NCBI GenBank assembly: GCA_006384855.1
Contig: VCJN01000113.1
Coordinates: 1 to 64,000, forward strand
Direction of reading: 5' to 3'
Length of the DNA: 64,000 bases
Origin: Tetraselmis striata
Lineage: Eukaryota > Chlorophyta > Chlorodendrophyceae > Chlorodendrales > Chlorodendraceae
Shown: one piece after another, positions 11,933-23,800 of the stretch
Layout: every line of letters starts with the position of its first letter
How positions within the stretch are numbered: position 1 is the first letter of the stretch
Translations under genes and position numbers: made by a program
Notes under the pieces: model-generated
The model's database searches: none
What the model was told of the DNA's origin: nothing
Seen by the model: only the letters and a program-made list of their open reading frames with translations

Positions 11933-12530
11933 GAAAGTATCACCAACACAGCCTCGCGAGTTAGCGCCCTGAAATAGTCAATCTACACACAGAACCCCAT
12001 AGCAGTATAAACGTGTATACTAGTATCGGCAGGATACCCACAGCATAATCAGCGATTATAATCGCTATCACCATGACGCGTTCATAATTATCAGCGATTC
12101 TTATCGCTACAGTCTCGACTCAGACCCGCGCTATGACTCCATACCTCAAACATGGGATAGAACCTGTCTCGAGCTATGTAACCATTTCAGCGCACACAGT
12201 CTGGATACCTGCAATTGCTCCCCACCGCATCATTGGTTGTCGTGGTTTTACACGACTGATACAAATGTATCCGAGTTGAAAACGGCATGAGACGGACATC
12301 CCGCGTTTCTGCTCCGCCAATGCCGGCGGGGCAACATCTGAGCGGCAACGCCTGCGCCTCGATGTCTCACACTCGTATCAAGCACGACGCCCCGCCGGGC
12401 AACGGCACTTGCAAGTGTCATCCACTGCAGCGTGGAGAGGGCCGCCGCTGTGACGTACACACACGCCGGCGTAGTCGCATGACGGAGGGGCGCAGGGTAC
12501 TCCCAGATGTATCTCTGGGTGGGAGCTGCG
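11933..12530. other. Spacer with AGCGATT palindromes
   Basis: No gene seen. 12051-12066 is a perfect 16-bp palindrome built from AGCGATT and its complement; 12093-12108 is an imperfect copy of the same palindrome about 40 bases on. Confidence 0.5.
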
Positions 12531-15500
12531 TCATGGAGTCGCCGCAGCGTCCAGAGGAGCGCGCTGCCGGTAGTTGACGACCGCGTGGTCCCATCCCAGG
12601 GCGTCCCACAGCGCTGCCATGTGCCTCGGCAGCGGCGCGGTCACCGCCAGCGGCGGAACGCCCCGGGCGTAGCGCACCACCAGGCTGCGCGCGTGCAGGA
12701 ACAGCGGCAGCTCGCCGGCGCCCCCCTTGGCGCCACCGCTGCCGCGCAGTAGCTGGGACACTGTGGCGGCAGCGGCAGCACCGGCGCCCTCTGGGCCGGG
12801 GCCGTGCTTGCGGTCGCCGATGATGGGGCACCTGGGCGAAAGTACACCGGGGCTTTAGGGTTGTGCGTCACTCCATTCGCAGCCGGCGTAGCCCAGCATA
12901 ACTACGTGGGCTTCCCATTGACACCGTACCCGCCGCAAATCTCCGCGTCACACTCACACAAGGTGATTTGGCGCCACTAAAGCGCCCATTACACCGCCTG
13001 GAATCACTTAGTCTCATACATGCGGGTGGAGGGGGGGCTCACTTGAGGATGCGAGCGCACATCGGCCGCAGCTGCACGTTGATGTTGCTCATCGGCCGCA
13101 GCTCCACCCACATCAGCCCCTCATGCACAGCCTTCACCCTACGCAGCGGCGCAGCCAGCCCGGCAGCCAGCGGCGGCGTCAGGCCCGGTGGCAACCGTTC
13201 CAGCATCCGCCTCAGCCTGAGATCACCCCCCCCCCCCCCCCCCCCCGGGTGCCAGCCTCTCCCAATGCGCCCTGGCTTCTCCCCACCGCAGCTCCTCCTC
13301 GTGCCTAGCCCCCATCACCGCCGACCAGAGTGTGTCGACATCGGTGGCTGATGGCCTCCCGCAAGCCACTCGGGAAAGCCGGGGGCAGGGAGGGGGGTGA
13401 GGGGGGTGTACCTGCACTGCGCGCCCGCCGTCACCGTGGCCTGCTCCGTGCGGTATTCCATGACGATCGGGAAGCTGCGCCTCATGGTCGCCACGTCCAC
13501 GCCGCTCGCGTCCAGCAGCGCCCACCACATCTGCTTCACCTCCCGCGGCCGCAGCTGCTGGCCCAAGGGGGGGGCGCAGGAGGGAGCGCACCGGAGGGAA
13601 AGGGAGGCGGGGGGCATGGAGTGAGTCCCGTGCTGCTTGTGGGTCTCGGCGGCACTCCCATACATGCACCGTGGACACGCTTTGGGTTCGCTGTGACTGC
13701 TTCATGACCGCCTCGAGAAGCGGGGGCGCTTCGTTATTCTCGAACCCGCGGACCCGGTTCAACGGTACGAGTGCAGTGTGGATCGGTGCCGCGGTGTGTT
13801 GTTGCGGTTGTTAGGAATCGAGGGGCGGCGGTAGCTGTCAGCGGGGCGCCTCTGGCTGCCTCAGCTTGCCTTTCTGAGCGCTGGATGGGATGGGTCCGCT
13901 TAGGTGGAGACAGCAGGGGGGGCGCTGCCGCCCTAGCTACAGCCCTCTGGAAGGAGGAGGGGCTTGGACACGCAGGAGGATGGCCGGTAGCTTGAGCTGT
14001 GATTGCACTTTGTGTTCCCCATAGTGGTTAGAGGCATCAGATTAGCATGTTGTAATCTATTTCGATTTCGAGGTGGGGGGGGGCTCACGTGCGGGACGGT
14101 GCTGTCCGGCTGCACAGGTGCCTGCGCCTTCCGGCCAAAGTGCGCAGCATAGAGGCCATGCAGCGCCTCGCTCTTGGCCAGGATGAGCGCGCCGCTGGCG
14201 GCGTTGAGCAGCTCGTGCGCGGGCGAGAGGAAGGCGGAGGCGCGCAGCCCCAGCGCGGCGGGCCGGTAGGCGCTTTCCACGCTCGCGGCGCCGGGGGGCG
14301 CGGTCATGGGCAGCCCGGGGGGCTTGTTGACCACCACCAGGTCGCGCTCCGCCAGCAGCACGGTGTCCTTGGGCCGGAAGGACGCGGGCTGCGGCGGCTG
14401 CCGGCTGCGCGGGGCCGGCACGCGCTGGCCGGTGCGTGAAGCGGCGCTGCTCCGCTCCCTCCTTGCTCGAGGCGGCGCCTCCCTCGCGCTCCTCTCCCCC
14501 CCCTCGCCCGCCGCGGCATCCACGTAGGCCAACACCGCGGCGCGCGGCACAAACAGGCGCTCGCCCGTCCGCAGCGTCTCCTCCGGCTTCACACGCCGCA
14601 CGCCGACGCCCGCGGCGTCCAGCGCCCTCACCTGTGCGCGCCCCGCCACCCGCCTCAGCCACCCCCCACGCCGCGCCGGGTGCGCCATCCCTCCTGCTAG
14701 GGGATGGTCGACGCGGAGGAGGCGGGGGAAGGGGGGACATGCCCGGGGGGGGGGGGGGGGGGGGGACGGACACACCTGGCGCTTCCTGAACAGCTTGTGG
14801 ATGGCGCCGCGCGAGAGCTCCGGCCCGCGGCGGTACAGCCACGCCATCGCTGCGCACCAGAGCCAAAGCGGCGCCCACACGGACCGGCCGGGGGGGTGCT
14901 GCCGTCAGTGACTGCTCCTTATTTGTTTGATACGCCTCTCCGTGCAGTATTGGTGGCGAGTTAGCTCCCCATATTCGATGCCGGTCCGCCCTGGGCAGCC
15001 AGGCTCGCTCGAGCGTTCAAGGTACCGACGGTGTATGAGTTTTAAGACGGCGGTCGCTTGTACGGTTCAAGGTTGGGATTCCGTGGGTGCGAGTTCGTGG
15101 CCAGCTCTTCGACCGACTCCCTGGCGGGTGCGGCAAACGCGTCGAGAGTCGAGCGCGCTAGGGGGGGGGCGTCAACTCAAGCGGTGCCTACTGCTGCCAC
15201 AGCAGCGTCCGCTCCTTAGCTGTCGACGCCACCCACGGTCGAGTTACATCGCTCCTTAGTAGCTGTCGATCCCGCCCTCGTCGGGTTCTCAGAGGCGGAC
15301 GGCAGGGATCGGAGAAACAAGAGGCTTGTAAAGTGGTTCGATAGGGGAGGGGCGGGGGGAGAAAGGGGGGAGGGAGGAGGGGGGGGGGCAGCCGACCCGT
15401 GGGCGCCTGGCTGTCGGGCGCCGCCTGGACGGGCGGTGTGGGCGTGTAGTTGCTGAGCCATAGCGGCGTGGCGCTGCGCTCCACAGCGGCGCGCACCGCG

Positions 15501-15691
15501 TGCCGGTCCGCGTCGGTCGCCCAACCGCGTACGAGCACCTGCACCGCGCCGGCTGCGCGCGGTGGACGCCTCGCGGCCGCGCAGAACTGACCACTGCCGA
15601 CGCCGAGCGCACCCGGCGGCTCAACGAGGCGCCGCGCCGACAGTCCGGCCGAACGCAGCGCGGCGGCGCCCCGTCTCACCAAGGCGGCCAT
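12531..15691 (-). CDS. Divergent RluA-family pseudouridine synthase, probably organellar
   Basis: Six exons on the minus strand: 15397-15691, 14776-14849, 14089-14631, 13412-13557, 13043-13216, 12531-12831. They join in frame to 511 codons including the stop. The Arg/Ala-rich N-terminus looks like an organellar targeting peptide. An S4-like segment follows (GPELSRGAIHKLFRKRQVRA), then the RluA fold core DLVVVNKPPGLPM and the C-terminal CPIIGDRKHG with LFLHARSL. The active-site motif, normally HRLD followed by TSG, reads HELLNAASG, so the catalytic Asp is replaced by Leu. The usual TGRTHQIR block is also altered (SNINVQLR). It may bind RNA without modifying it, or be decaying. All five introns begin with C-rich sequence. 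The acceptor of exon 4 could instead leave 13554 as its first base. Confidence 0.82.
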
Positions 15692-18600
15692 CGCCTGGTG
15701 TCAAGAGTCGACCGCGGGCGCGGCGAAGCGCACCGGGGAAAACACCTGAGAACTCGCTGTACGGTGCAGTTGAACCGGCGAGCGACAGCTGTCGGCTGGC
15801 GGCGGCGAGTGACGAGGAGAGATAATGGATGACTTGAGTTTTCAGCACCAGTAGCGACCATTGGTACCGGTAGGTCGAGACACCGCCATCGCGCGAGCCG
15901 CCGCGATGCCGCCGCCCGCGCCAAGCGGGAGTCGCGGGGCACGCGCGCCGCAGCACGTTTCGTAACGACTTCAGTGGTTTCGGAGCAGCACATTCATCGC
16001 TCGAAAAAAAGATATTGGTACCTGCGAAGACCGTCCGCGCCCGTTTAATAGCGTAAAACCCTAAAAACCCTGAATTCCTAAAAACCCGCTAGTTATTCTG
16101 ATACTGTACGACAAAAAATAATTACAAGCGGCGGCTCATGCCTGTTCTGCAGTAGTGGGTTTATTTATGTATGATGTTAACCCTCATGGTGCACGCACGC
16201 GCGCATATAGCGCTATATATCTCGAAATGTATCATCGCGCAGAAGGCTGCCGACCACGAAAAGCAGCACAGTGCCACAGTGGCGGCTTGCCCAGAGGACG
16301 GTAGTGATCATTCGCTGCCTATGACATATAGTGTCGAGACATATAGGGGTCCGCATCTGTCAAGAACGATGGGCTCGGCTGAGATCATCAAGAATCGTGA
16401 TATATACTTACCGTACTGGGGGGAAAAGATCAAAGATCATGATACATGGCGGTGATACAGATCAAGGTAGTACCATGATATCGTGGTTGTTAAAGGTCAA
16501 GAATCACGATACTTGGGCTGCTAAAGATCAAGTATCATAAACAAGCCCGAAGACCGAATGGATGCATCAAGTGATGAATACAATAATTTTCAGTCAATGG
16601 AGATATGGCTTAGCATGAAACAAAGGTACCCAGCACCTTGTGATGACGGGCGCTTTGCTACAATGAGCTGTTCCAACCTTTTCACCATCGGAAACGCAGT
16701 AATAATGACTATGTGTTGTCGCTTTAATTTCGGCTACTGCCAAGGCACCCGCGATTGCGCTTCTCGACGATTCTTGATGCACCACGCCGAGTTTAGTCCG
16801 ATCAAGCATCATGATCGCTACCGGCGCGACTATAGATCAAGTAAATGATAGTATATATTCGCGTCTAAAGATAAAGTATCATGATAAGTAAACTTTTATC
16901 ATTGATGACGCGATCTTGTTCCGTCCGATGCATCTGATCTTGATCTTTGATCGATGCTTGCTGCGGACATGCGGACCGTCCGCTAGTCAACACAGCTATG
17001 GGCGGCTACAGCCGGGTCGAGCACGCTATGTCCTGGTCCCGCGCGTCATAGCCTGACATATAATAAGGCGTTAACCAGCAAACCTCACCAATAATATTTG
17101 TCGATAAGATTATACGCATGCATACATACACATGTATACGCACTGCTACTACCGGGGCCACGCCGCGCCGCGCCGCGTATATTGTATGGTAATCTGCGGC
17201 ACGCACCGCCTGTAGGTCTAAAAATATACATTTCAATTATGGTATCTATTGTAAGCACGCTAAACTTTGGGTTTGTGATATATTCTCATTTTATCAAACC
17301 CCCCCCCCCCCCCCCCCCCACCCGCCCCCAAGAGCGGAAAAAACTATATTTATCTGGAAATATATCAGAATGTACCACGAATATCAAACGGATATTTCGA
17401 CAGCAGGTGGCTGGAAAACAGTTTGTTATTTTTCGACATGCGCGATCCAATCAAATGATACGGTGTAAATGCGTCGGCTCATCGTGAATGCAGATTATAG
17501 CGAGCAAAGCCAATACGGTTTCACCAGATTGCAACTAGAACAAAGGAATGATGAGTGTCGATTAAATACATGAAATTTGATCACAACTAGCGGAGCTCAA
17601 TCACATGCTATCTTTAGCCGCTACTATAGGTACTCAGCTGAGGTATCCGACAACGCGGGTTAGGTGACGGCCTGGGATCCAAGGCCACACCGGTTTTCTG
17701 CAGAGATGAAGGATCAGGCAAAAAAGCTCAAGATCAAGAATTATTAGAAAAAGACAAAGTTACAATAATTAATTACAATGACTAGTATAATTGGCAGTCG
17801 GATCCGTGCGGGGACCCAACTGCCAGCAGACCTGGGGCTGCTCCCGGGGCTGTCTAGAAACACGTTGCGTTTATTGGAAGCAAGGGGGGCAGTTTGGGCT
17901 GTTCCTCACAGCAGCCAGTATTTTCAGCATCTTCCGCCCACCCGCTCAGGGGAGTGCAGCGGCGTCTTCGCAAAAACCGCTGTTGCTCAGTGACAGGACT
18001 TCTCCTACATGTGAGCTCCTGTGATGCTCGCTGTATGATGACATCATGATAACGTGCCTCCCGGAAGGGCGAGGAAGACAGATTGCGAAACAGGGAGAAA
18101 TTTCACAGGGCTATGTTTGGGAAGCTGACATGCTGGCCAGAGACCGGCTGCTGCCGAGCGGCTGGGGGACAAACCCACCGGGCCAGGTGAGCATCCGGAT
18201 GCGGTCAGCGCGGTGCAGAATGGCCGGATGTGAGTGCAGCTGGGGGCTGCAGACGATGCCTGTGCACAGCTGCAACCAAGGTGCGCATGCACTCGACAGC
18301 AACTCCTCACCATCCTGTACTTCAAGCATCTTGCAAACTTGCTCTGCTCGATGGAAATTGCACCCCATTGCGGAAAGCCACGACGTCTGGCAGGATGTCC
18401 TCTCTCGACGCTCGACTCCTCTGTCTGGCTGCCCTCCCTGATCGCCCATCTTATACTCAGGCGCCCCATCATCGGCAATGGCAAGCACGGCTCTTGCATT
18501 CCATGTTAGAGGGGGAAGGGGGGCAAAAGTCCTAGCTGATGGCCCGGACAGCGGAATTAGACCTCAGAAAGGCCTGGGGCCGCCGGCGGGTATGCATGGG

Positions 18601-19111
18601 CATATTGGAATTGCGTAGCGCGTGCATGCCACGTCGTCGCTAGCGATCAAGGCTCGGACGAATATCATCTTGGAGGGGCTATGGGCGCCCAGGGACATGG
18701 CTCCACGGTCATCAACTACCAACAGGGCAATGTGGCAGATAGTATTCCGGAATCGTAACTGCCAAGGGGCATCAACTAGCGAGTGCATCGTGGTGGGCAT
18801 TGCCTTGAGTATATGCAATGCAATGCAGACAAAGGTTGACAGCAATACGGATAGGTATACAATGCTGCAGCATGGGGCCCATGGGCAGCATCAGTTCATT
18901 GTCCATGTATTAAACCTACGTGTGTTGAGATTCCTTATGGCCTAATGTGGCAGCTCTACGGCAAGCTGTAGCGATTGGAATCGCTGATTGTGATTTGTAG
19001 GGCCCTGCCAACGTTTGATGTGCTACATACATTGCCGTATATGCGGTGATAGCGCATGAATAATGCTTTATGTACTGATTCACTACTCTTGCGTGCCATG
19101 GCTTCTCTTTC
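15692..19111. other. Intergenic region, no gene recognised
   Basis: AT-richer DNA with a poly-C tract near 17300 and many short frames of no recognisable content. From about 16360 to 16920 a degenerate unit resembling AAGATCAAGTATCATGATA recurs at irregular spacing. A short CCCTAAAAACCCTGA-like stretch near 16060 recalls the plant/algal telomere motif. Confidence 0.5.
16360..16920. repeat. Degenerate AAGATCAAG.ATCATGATA repeats
   Basis: At least five imperfect copies of a roughly 20-base unit combining GATCAAG with ATCATGATA occur, with variable spacing. This looks like a decayed low-copy tandem array. No function is evident. Confidence 0.5.
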
Positions 19112-19648
19112 CTATACCACCAGCAGCGCCTCCAGCAAGCTGCAGGGCCTCTCAACTGTCCCCACGGCGGCCTTATCCTCCGCAGCCATCGCCCTTGGTG
19201 GCGTGGAAGGCTCATCCCCTAGCTGCTTGCTGGAGCACGCCGACAGCTCGAAGTCCAGCAGCCACATCTCCGATATCGCCACCACGCGAGCCAGTGCGGC
19301 GTCCATGGCGGCGTCTACGACCACCTCCTGCCGAATGTCTTCCCCACACGCAGCAGGAACGCCTCCGTCTCGCACCAAGGACGCCGACGCCCTGAGGCCC
19401 GGCGCCAGCAGCAGCGCGAGGTCGGCGCCCACGGCCTCGGCGGCAGCCGTCTCGGAGCAAGCCCGCTGCTCGAGGAGCAGAAAATCGTCCAGCCGCTGGT
19501 CGTCGGCCTGCTTTCGGGCGTCGAGTGCGGCGGCGTCTTGGCAGAGCTGCTCCAGAAGCTCGACCCCCAGGGTGTCGGCGATGTCGACGACGTGGGCGAG
19601 GTGGGCGCGATGGGCGAGCTGCGGCTGCTGGTAGGAAGTGGACGCCAT
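19112..19648 (-). CDS. Hypothetical 178-residue protein, duplicated gene copy 2
   Basis: Intronless frame on the minus strand, ATG at 19648 and stop at 19112. It is highly similar to the gene at 11390-11932 along its length (MASTSYQQPQL start, SELLV-type end). In the middle, a net 2-base loss followed shortly by a 1-base loss relative to copy 1 replaces about ten residues with an out-of-frame stretch (DGGVPAACG) and then restores the frame. This compensated double frameshift suggests selection to keep the frame. Function is unknown. Confidence 0.68.
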   Translation of the reverse strand: MASTSYQQPQLAHRAHLAHVVDIADTLGVELLEQLCQDAAALDARKQADDQRLDDFLLLEQRACSETAAAEAVGADLALLLAPGLRASASLVRDGGVPAACGEDIRQEVVVDAAMDAALARVVAISEMWLLDFELSACSSKQLGDEPSTPPRAMAAEDKAAVGTVERPCSLLEALLVV

Positions 19649-19953
19649 GGTGCGAACTGATGGGGTTGGTTGTGTGAGTTGTGGGCCTCCTGCGAACGGG
19701 GCGTCTTGTTATACGACGGCGATCGGTCGCCCAATTCGCCGTCGTCGCCCGGTCGGTACGACGGCGAATGCGGAGGGGCCCGTGCTGGTGCGCGAGTTGC
19801 AGCTTGGCGCGGCGTTGTTTGCCGGGCGTGATCGCTGGTGGTGGAAGCAGTAGGGGCTGTGCCTCGTTGCACGGAGCTGGGGTCGAGGCGGGCAGCGGAT
19901 CGGTTCAGCTGTGAGCGAGTGAGGAGTTCTGCCTGGAATGGTGGGGCGGGCCC

Positions 19954-19961
19954 TATATATA
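19954..19961 (-). promoter_or_regulatory. TATA box of the small duplicated gene, copy 2
   Basis: TATATATA about 305 bases upstream of the ATG at 19648, equivalent to the element at 11097 in the paralogue. Between it and the gene is a 12-bp perfect hairpin (19734-19745 with 19758-19769) that is not obvious in copy 1. Confidence 0.55.
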
Positions 19962-20682
19962 CCAAAAGCAGCAGCTCGGCGCGTTTACAGGCTAACGGTG
20001 CAAAGTGCCCACTGGGAACATCTGTCACCGCCGCTGCTACAAGGGCGGCCTCACCGGCCACTGTGGCGAGTCCCTTTTATTCGTGTCAATGCTGTGGCCA
20101 GTCGTCAGGATGTCTCGAGTTACAACGCATCCACGCGCCGGCACCATTACGGCATTTAGTGTTTGGTTTAGTCAGCAGTGGTTTAGTTTGTCGATGTGCC
20201 CCCAAGTTAGGGGTGAATATAAGAACACTAGTTTTGCTTCCAGATTTCGTTGCCAGCAAGTGTTCTTAAACATTGACACACCATTGTCTTGATATGCCCG
20301 TCCATCTTTGAACTGATGCCGCAGGGCGTGTTGTCATACAAGTCAATTTATTCATAATGCTGCGCCGGCACCCGTTGATGTTGCCTCTTATCAAGAGTGC
20401 ATTTGTCACCACGATTTCACTCGTGCGCTTGTGCCTCGCATTTGTTTGTTGATACCTCCAGGGGGGACATGCTGCTGCCAACGCCACCACCTCCTGCTCT
20501 TGTGTGGCTTCAGTTTGAAATATAGTTCTCCTTGATAAAAGAGAGTGTTTATCTTTTATGTACATAAACTGCAGTTGGTACAGTATTCCATGTATATGAA
20601 TGTGAACAAATGAACTTGAGGTGGGTACGGGTTGACATGAGGCGTCGTCGGGTTGTATAACGCGCAGACTGCTCTGACTGTA
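19962..20682. other. Spacer, no gene recognised
   Basis: Between the promoter of the small gene copy 2 and the 3' end of the WD40/coiled-coil gene. Only short open frames without recognisable content are present. Confidence 0.4.
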
Positions 20683-20687
20683 TTACA
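20683..20687 (-). promoter_or_regulatory. Putative TGTAA poly(A) signal
   Basis: TGTAA on the minus strand about 150 bases beyond the stop of the WD40/coiled-coil gene. TGTAA is the usual poly(A) signal of many green algae. A five-base match is weak on its own. Confidence 0.4.
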
Positions 20688-20835
20688 GAGTCAACAGATA
20701 AGTGATCAATAACAATAAGGGATAAATTCGAAGCTCTTCTACAAGAGGTCGCCGCCCACCAGACACTGCAGGCCATCAGCCACGGCGCAATACTACGAAA
20801 GGCCGTGCGCAGTGAGCTAAGCCGATCGGGGTGGC

Positions 20836-23800
20836 TCAGAAGCCGCAAGGAGGCAGGCAGCGCTCGCGGCCCGCCGGGCGCGGAGAGGGCCGCGGCGACG
20901 GGGTGCGTGCCGGCGGCGGAGGCGGCTGCTGCGGCTCCGATGGCGGCAGTGCCGGGCGGCGCATCCTGTCCTGCAGCTCGTCGTAGGCGGCCTGGTCGGA
21001 GGCACAGCGCACGGGGGGGGGGGGGGGGGGGGGGGGGCGGGCGTCAGGCGCGATCCCCGTTCTCAGGATCCTCGGCTTCTTTCTGTCCTCCTGGCCTGTC
21101 GGGGCGAGGCCGATTTCTCGAGTCGAGCCCGAAAAGTCTCGGTCGAATCGACAGGCTACCTGCCGACGAGCGATAATCGGACCGGTGGCAACTCGTCGAC
21201 ACAGCGACTCATTTTCCACATGAAGTGTCGATACTCGCTGGCACGAGGAAAGGCGTCGGGCATCGCATCGACATATTTGACGGGAAATAATTGGCCGATT
21301 TACGACACGGAACATCTACTCGTATGCCACCGTAGCGAGGAATCGGGGGCCGGACAACATGCGCCGAGCGACAGGTGTCTCGGGCATTAAGCCGGCCGTG
21401 GGCCGGGTTTCGGCCCTTCTAGAAATCACCTTGAGGTTGCCGTACGCGCGGCGGGACGCCTCGAGGTCCGCCATGAGCTTGGCCACGTCGCCGCTCTTGG
21501 CCTCGAAGCCGGCGATCAGCGCGCTCATGCGGCCCACCTCGGCCTGGTAGTGCGCAAGCTGCGCTCCGACGGCCTCAAGATCGCCGCTGAGCGTGGCGTC
21601 CGTGTCCGCCAGGTCGTCCTTCAGCCGCTGATTTTGCTTCAGCAGAGCCTGACCACGGAGGAACAAGGGGCGCCAAGGCATTTAGCGGGAGCACATAGAC
21701 GGTGCATACTTTCTACGTATACATGCGGGAGAAAGCCAGCACAGGTGCGATGCAGGGAGACAATGCCGTGCAAGTGAGCTGTTGGCAGCAGCTTAATACG
21801 TTGATTCCATAAAGACCGTCGGCAGGTTTGAAACTCGACAAATCAGTTACGGGTGCCGATGTGCCGATAATAAGAAACCCAGAACACATGGCTTTTGGGG
21901 GTGCCCCAACTTGGCGCCCCGCGGCATTTTATCCAAGTCGGAAACGCTCGCCAGCAGACACCCGCTGCAGGCTCCGCTTGCTCAGATACTCGTACTAGCA
22001 CACGTCGCCCTCACATGTAATTCCCGTATGAACCCTTGATCATTACAAATGCTCGACGGACACACAGAGACACGCAGCTCGTCGTTCCCGTTGTAAGATG
22101 TATATGTTTGGATTCTGGTCGGCAAAGGGCAGGCACTGTCGTACTGTAAATTCTTGCTCTGCCGTACCTCGGCGCCTGCACCTCGGCAGTACTTACAGCT
22201 TGCATTGAATGCAGACGGCTGAAATGTAGCTTTTGTGGGCAGGAAGGGAGTTCGATTATTTCTTAAGAGAGGGGGCACGACGCTGGCGCACCTGGTAGTC
22301 CTTGGCGGCCTGCTTGAGCGCGCCCTCCAGCTCCTTCACGCGCGCCGAGTCCGCCGCCGCGCCCGCCGCGCCCGCGAGCTGCCGCTGCGCTGCCTTGAGC
22401 GCCACCTGCAGCTGGTAGCGGTCCTCGAGCACCGCATTGAGCTCGCGCGTGGCGGCGCCCACGTCCGCGCGGCGCGCCTCGTCCGCCGCTGCCAGCGCGG
22501 CGCTGCTCTCCGCCAGCGCGGTGCCCTTCTCCGCCAGCTCGCGCCGCAGCTCTTCCATCTGCCCGCGCGCGTGCGCCGCTGCTTCCTCCGCCACCCGCCG
22601 TCGCTCCATCTCCTCCTGCACAAGCAGTAGGAAAGGGCAGACGGTCATTGCGCTGTGGTGCGCCTTTCCGATCGCGATAAGATAATAGTACCAGTACATG
22701 CGATATACCTGTATGAGTAGTATGTAGTAACAATAATGATGTGTGTATAGCAGTTTTTCACGATGATGCATAATATACTCAACCACAAAGGGTGATGGCA
22801 CCAAAATGGTTACCACATTATCATATATACATAGGCATATATATCATATATATATACATACATTGCATTAATTGCCATCGTATCAATTTTAAAAAGTTTA
22901 TTATTTCACATTCCAGGCCAGCGATTAAAAGGATTCCGAGTGAGACAATATCGGCGTCTGGAATTGCGCCGCGGCCGCGAGATTGGTAAAACATATTTAA
23001 AGCCACATAGACGTTTTTTTCGTGTATACTAATATTACACATTGTTAGACTGTGCCGTATGTATGCTAGACTATTGTCACGGATTTCTTATCATGGACAA
23101 TCAAAAGGCGAGAAGAGAGGTAAGGACTGCAACCTGCAGCTGCTTGCCGGCCACGTCTGCGGCCTGCATGTGGCGCTCCGAAGCGGCCGCGTCGCTCTGC
23201 GCCCGGTTGGCGCCGTTGACGAGCTCCTCCAGCCGCACAATCTCGGCCTGATGGGGCACGGGAGGGAGGCAAGCCGAGATCAGTGGCCAGAGCAAATATC
23301 GCAGAGGGGGCGGTCAGCCATGGCGCGTTGAAAGTTCCATAATCCACAGCTCTTTTTCTGCATGGCCCTTTGAAATTGCTTGCTGGGAAATATGGAGACA
23401 AGGTGGGACAAAAGAACAAATACAAGCCGGCGTAGAAAGAGCTGAGCTGATGGCGCGCACCGCCCACGACACGGGGAGGCTAGCAATGCGACGACAACGA
23501 CACGCGGCGGCACCGGACCTTTTGCGCCTCCAGCTCCCTGGCATGCTGCCGCCGCTCCTCCTCCGCGGCCGACTCCACCGCCGCGAGCCGCTCGGCGGCC
23601 GCGTTCTTGTCGTCGTCGGCGTTGGCGGGTGCTGCGGCTGCCGCGAGGGCCGAGGCCGTCACGCGGGTTGTGGCCTGTGAAGGCAGAATACAGGAAACAT
23701 CGGAAGGGCCGATCAGCGAAGGCCTTTCGCTCGGCCGGCGGTACCTCTAGTCGCTGAGAGTAGCCAACGCACTGCGGACGAATTCCGACAGCTCCTCGGC

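Noticed and set aside
18044..18535. Open frames on both strands near 18.0-18.5 kb
   Set aside because: Low-complexity composition without domain signals, and both strands equally open.
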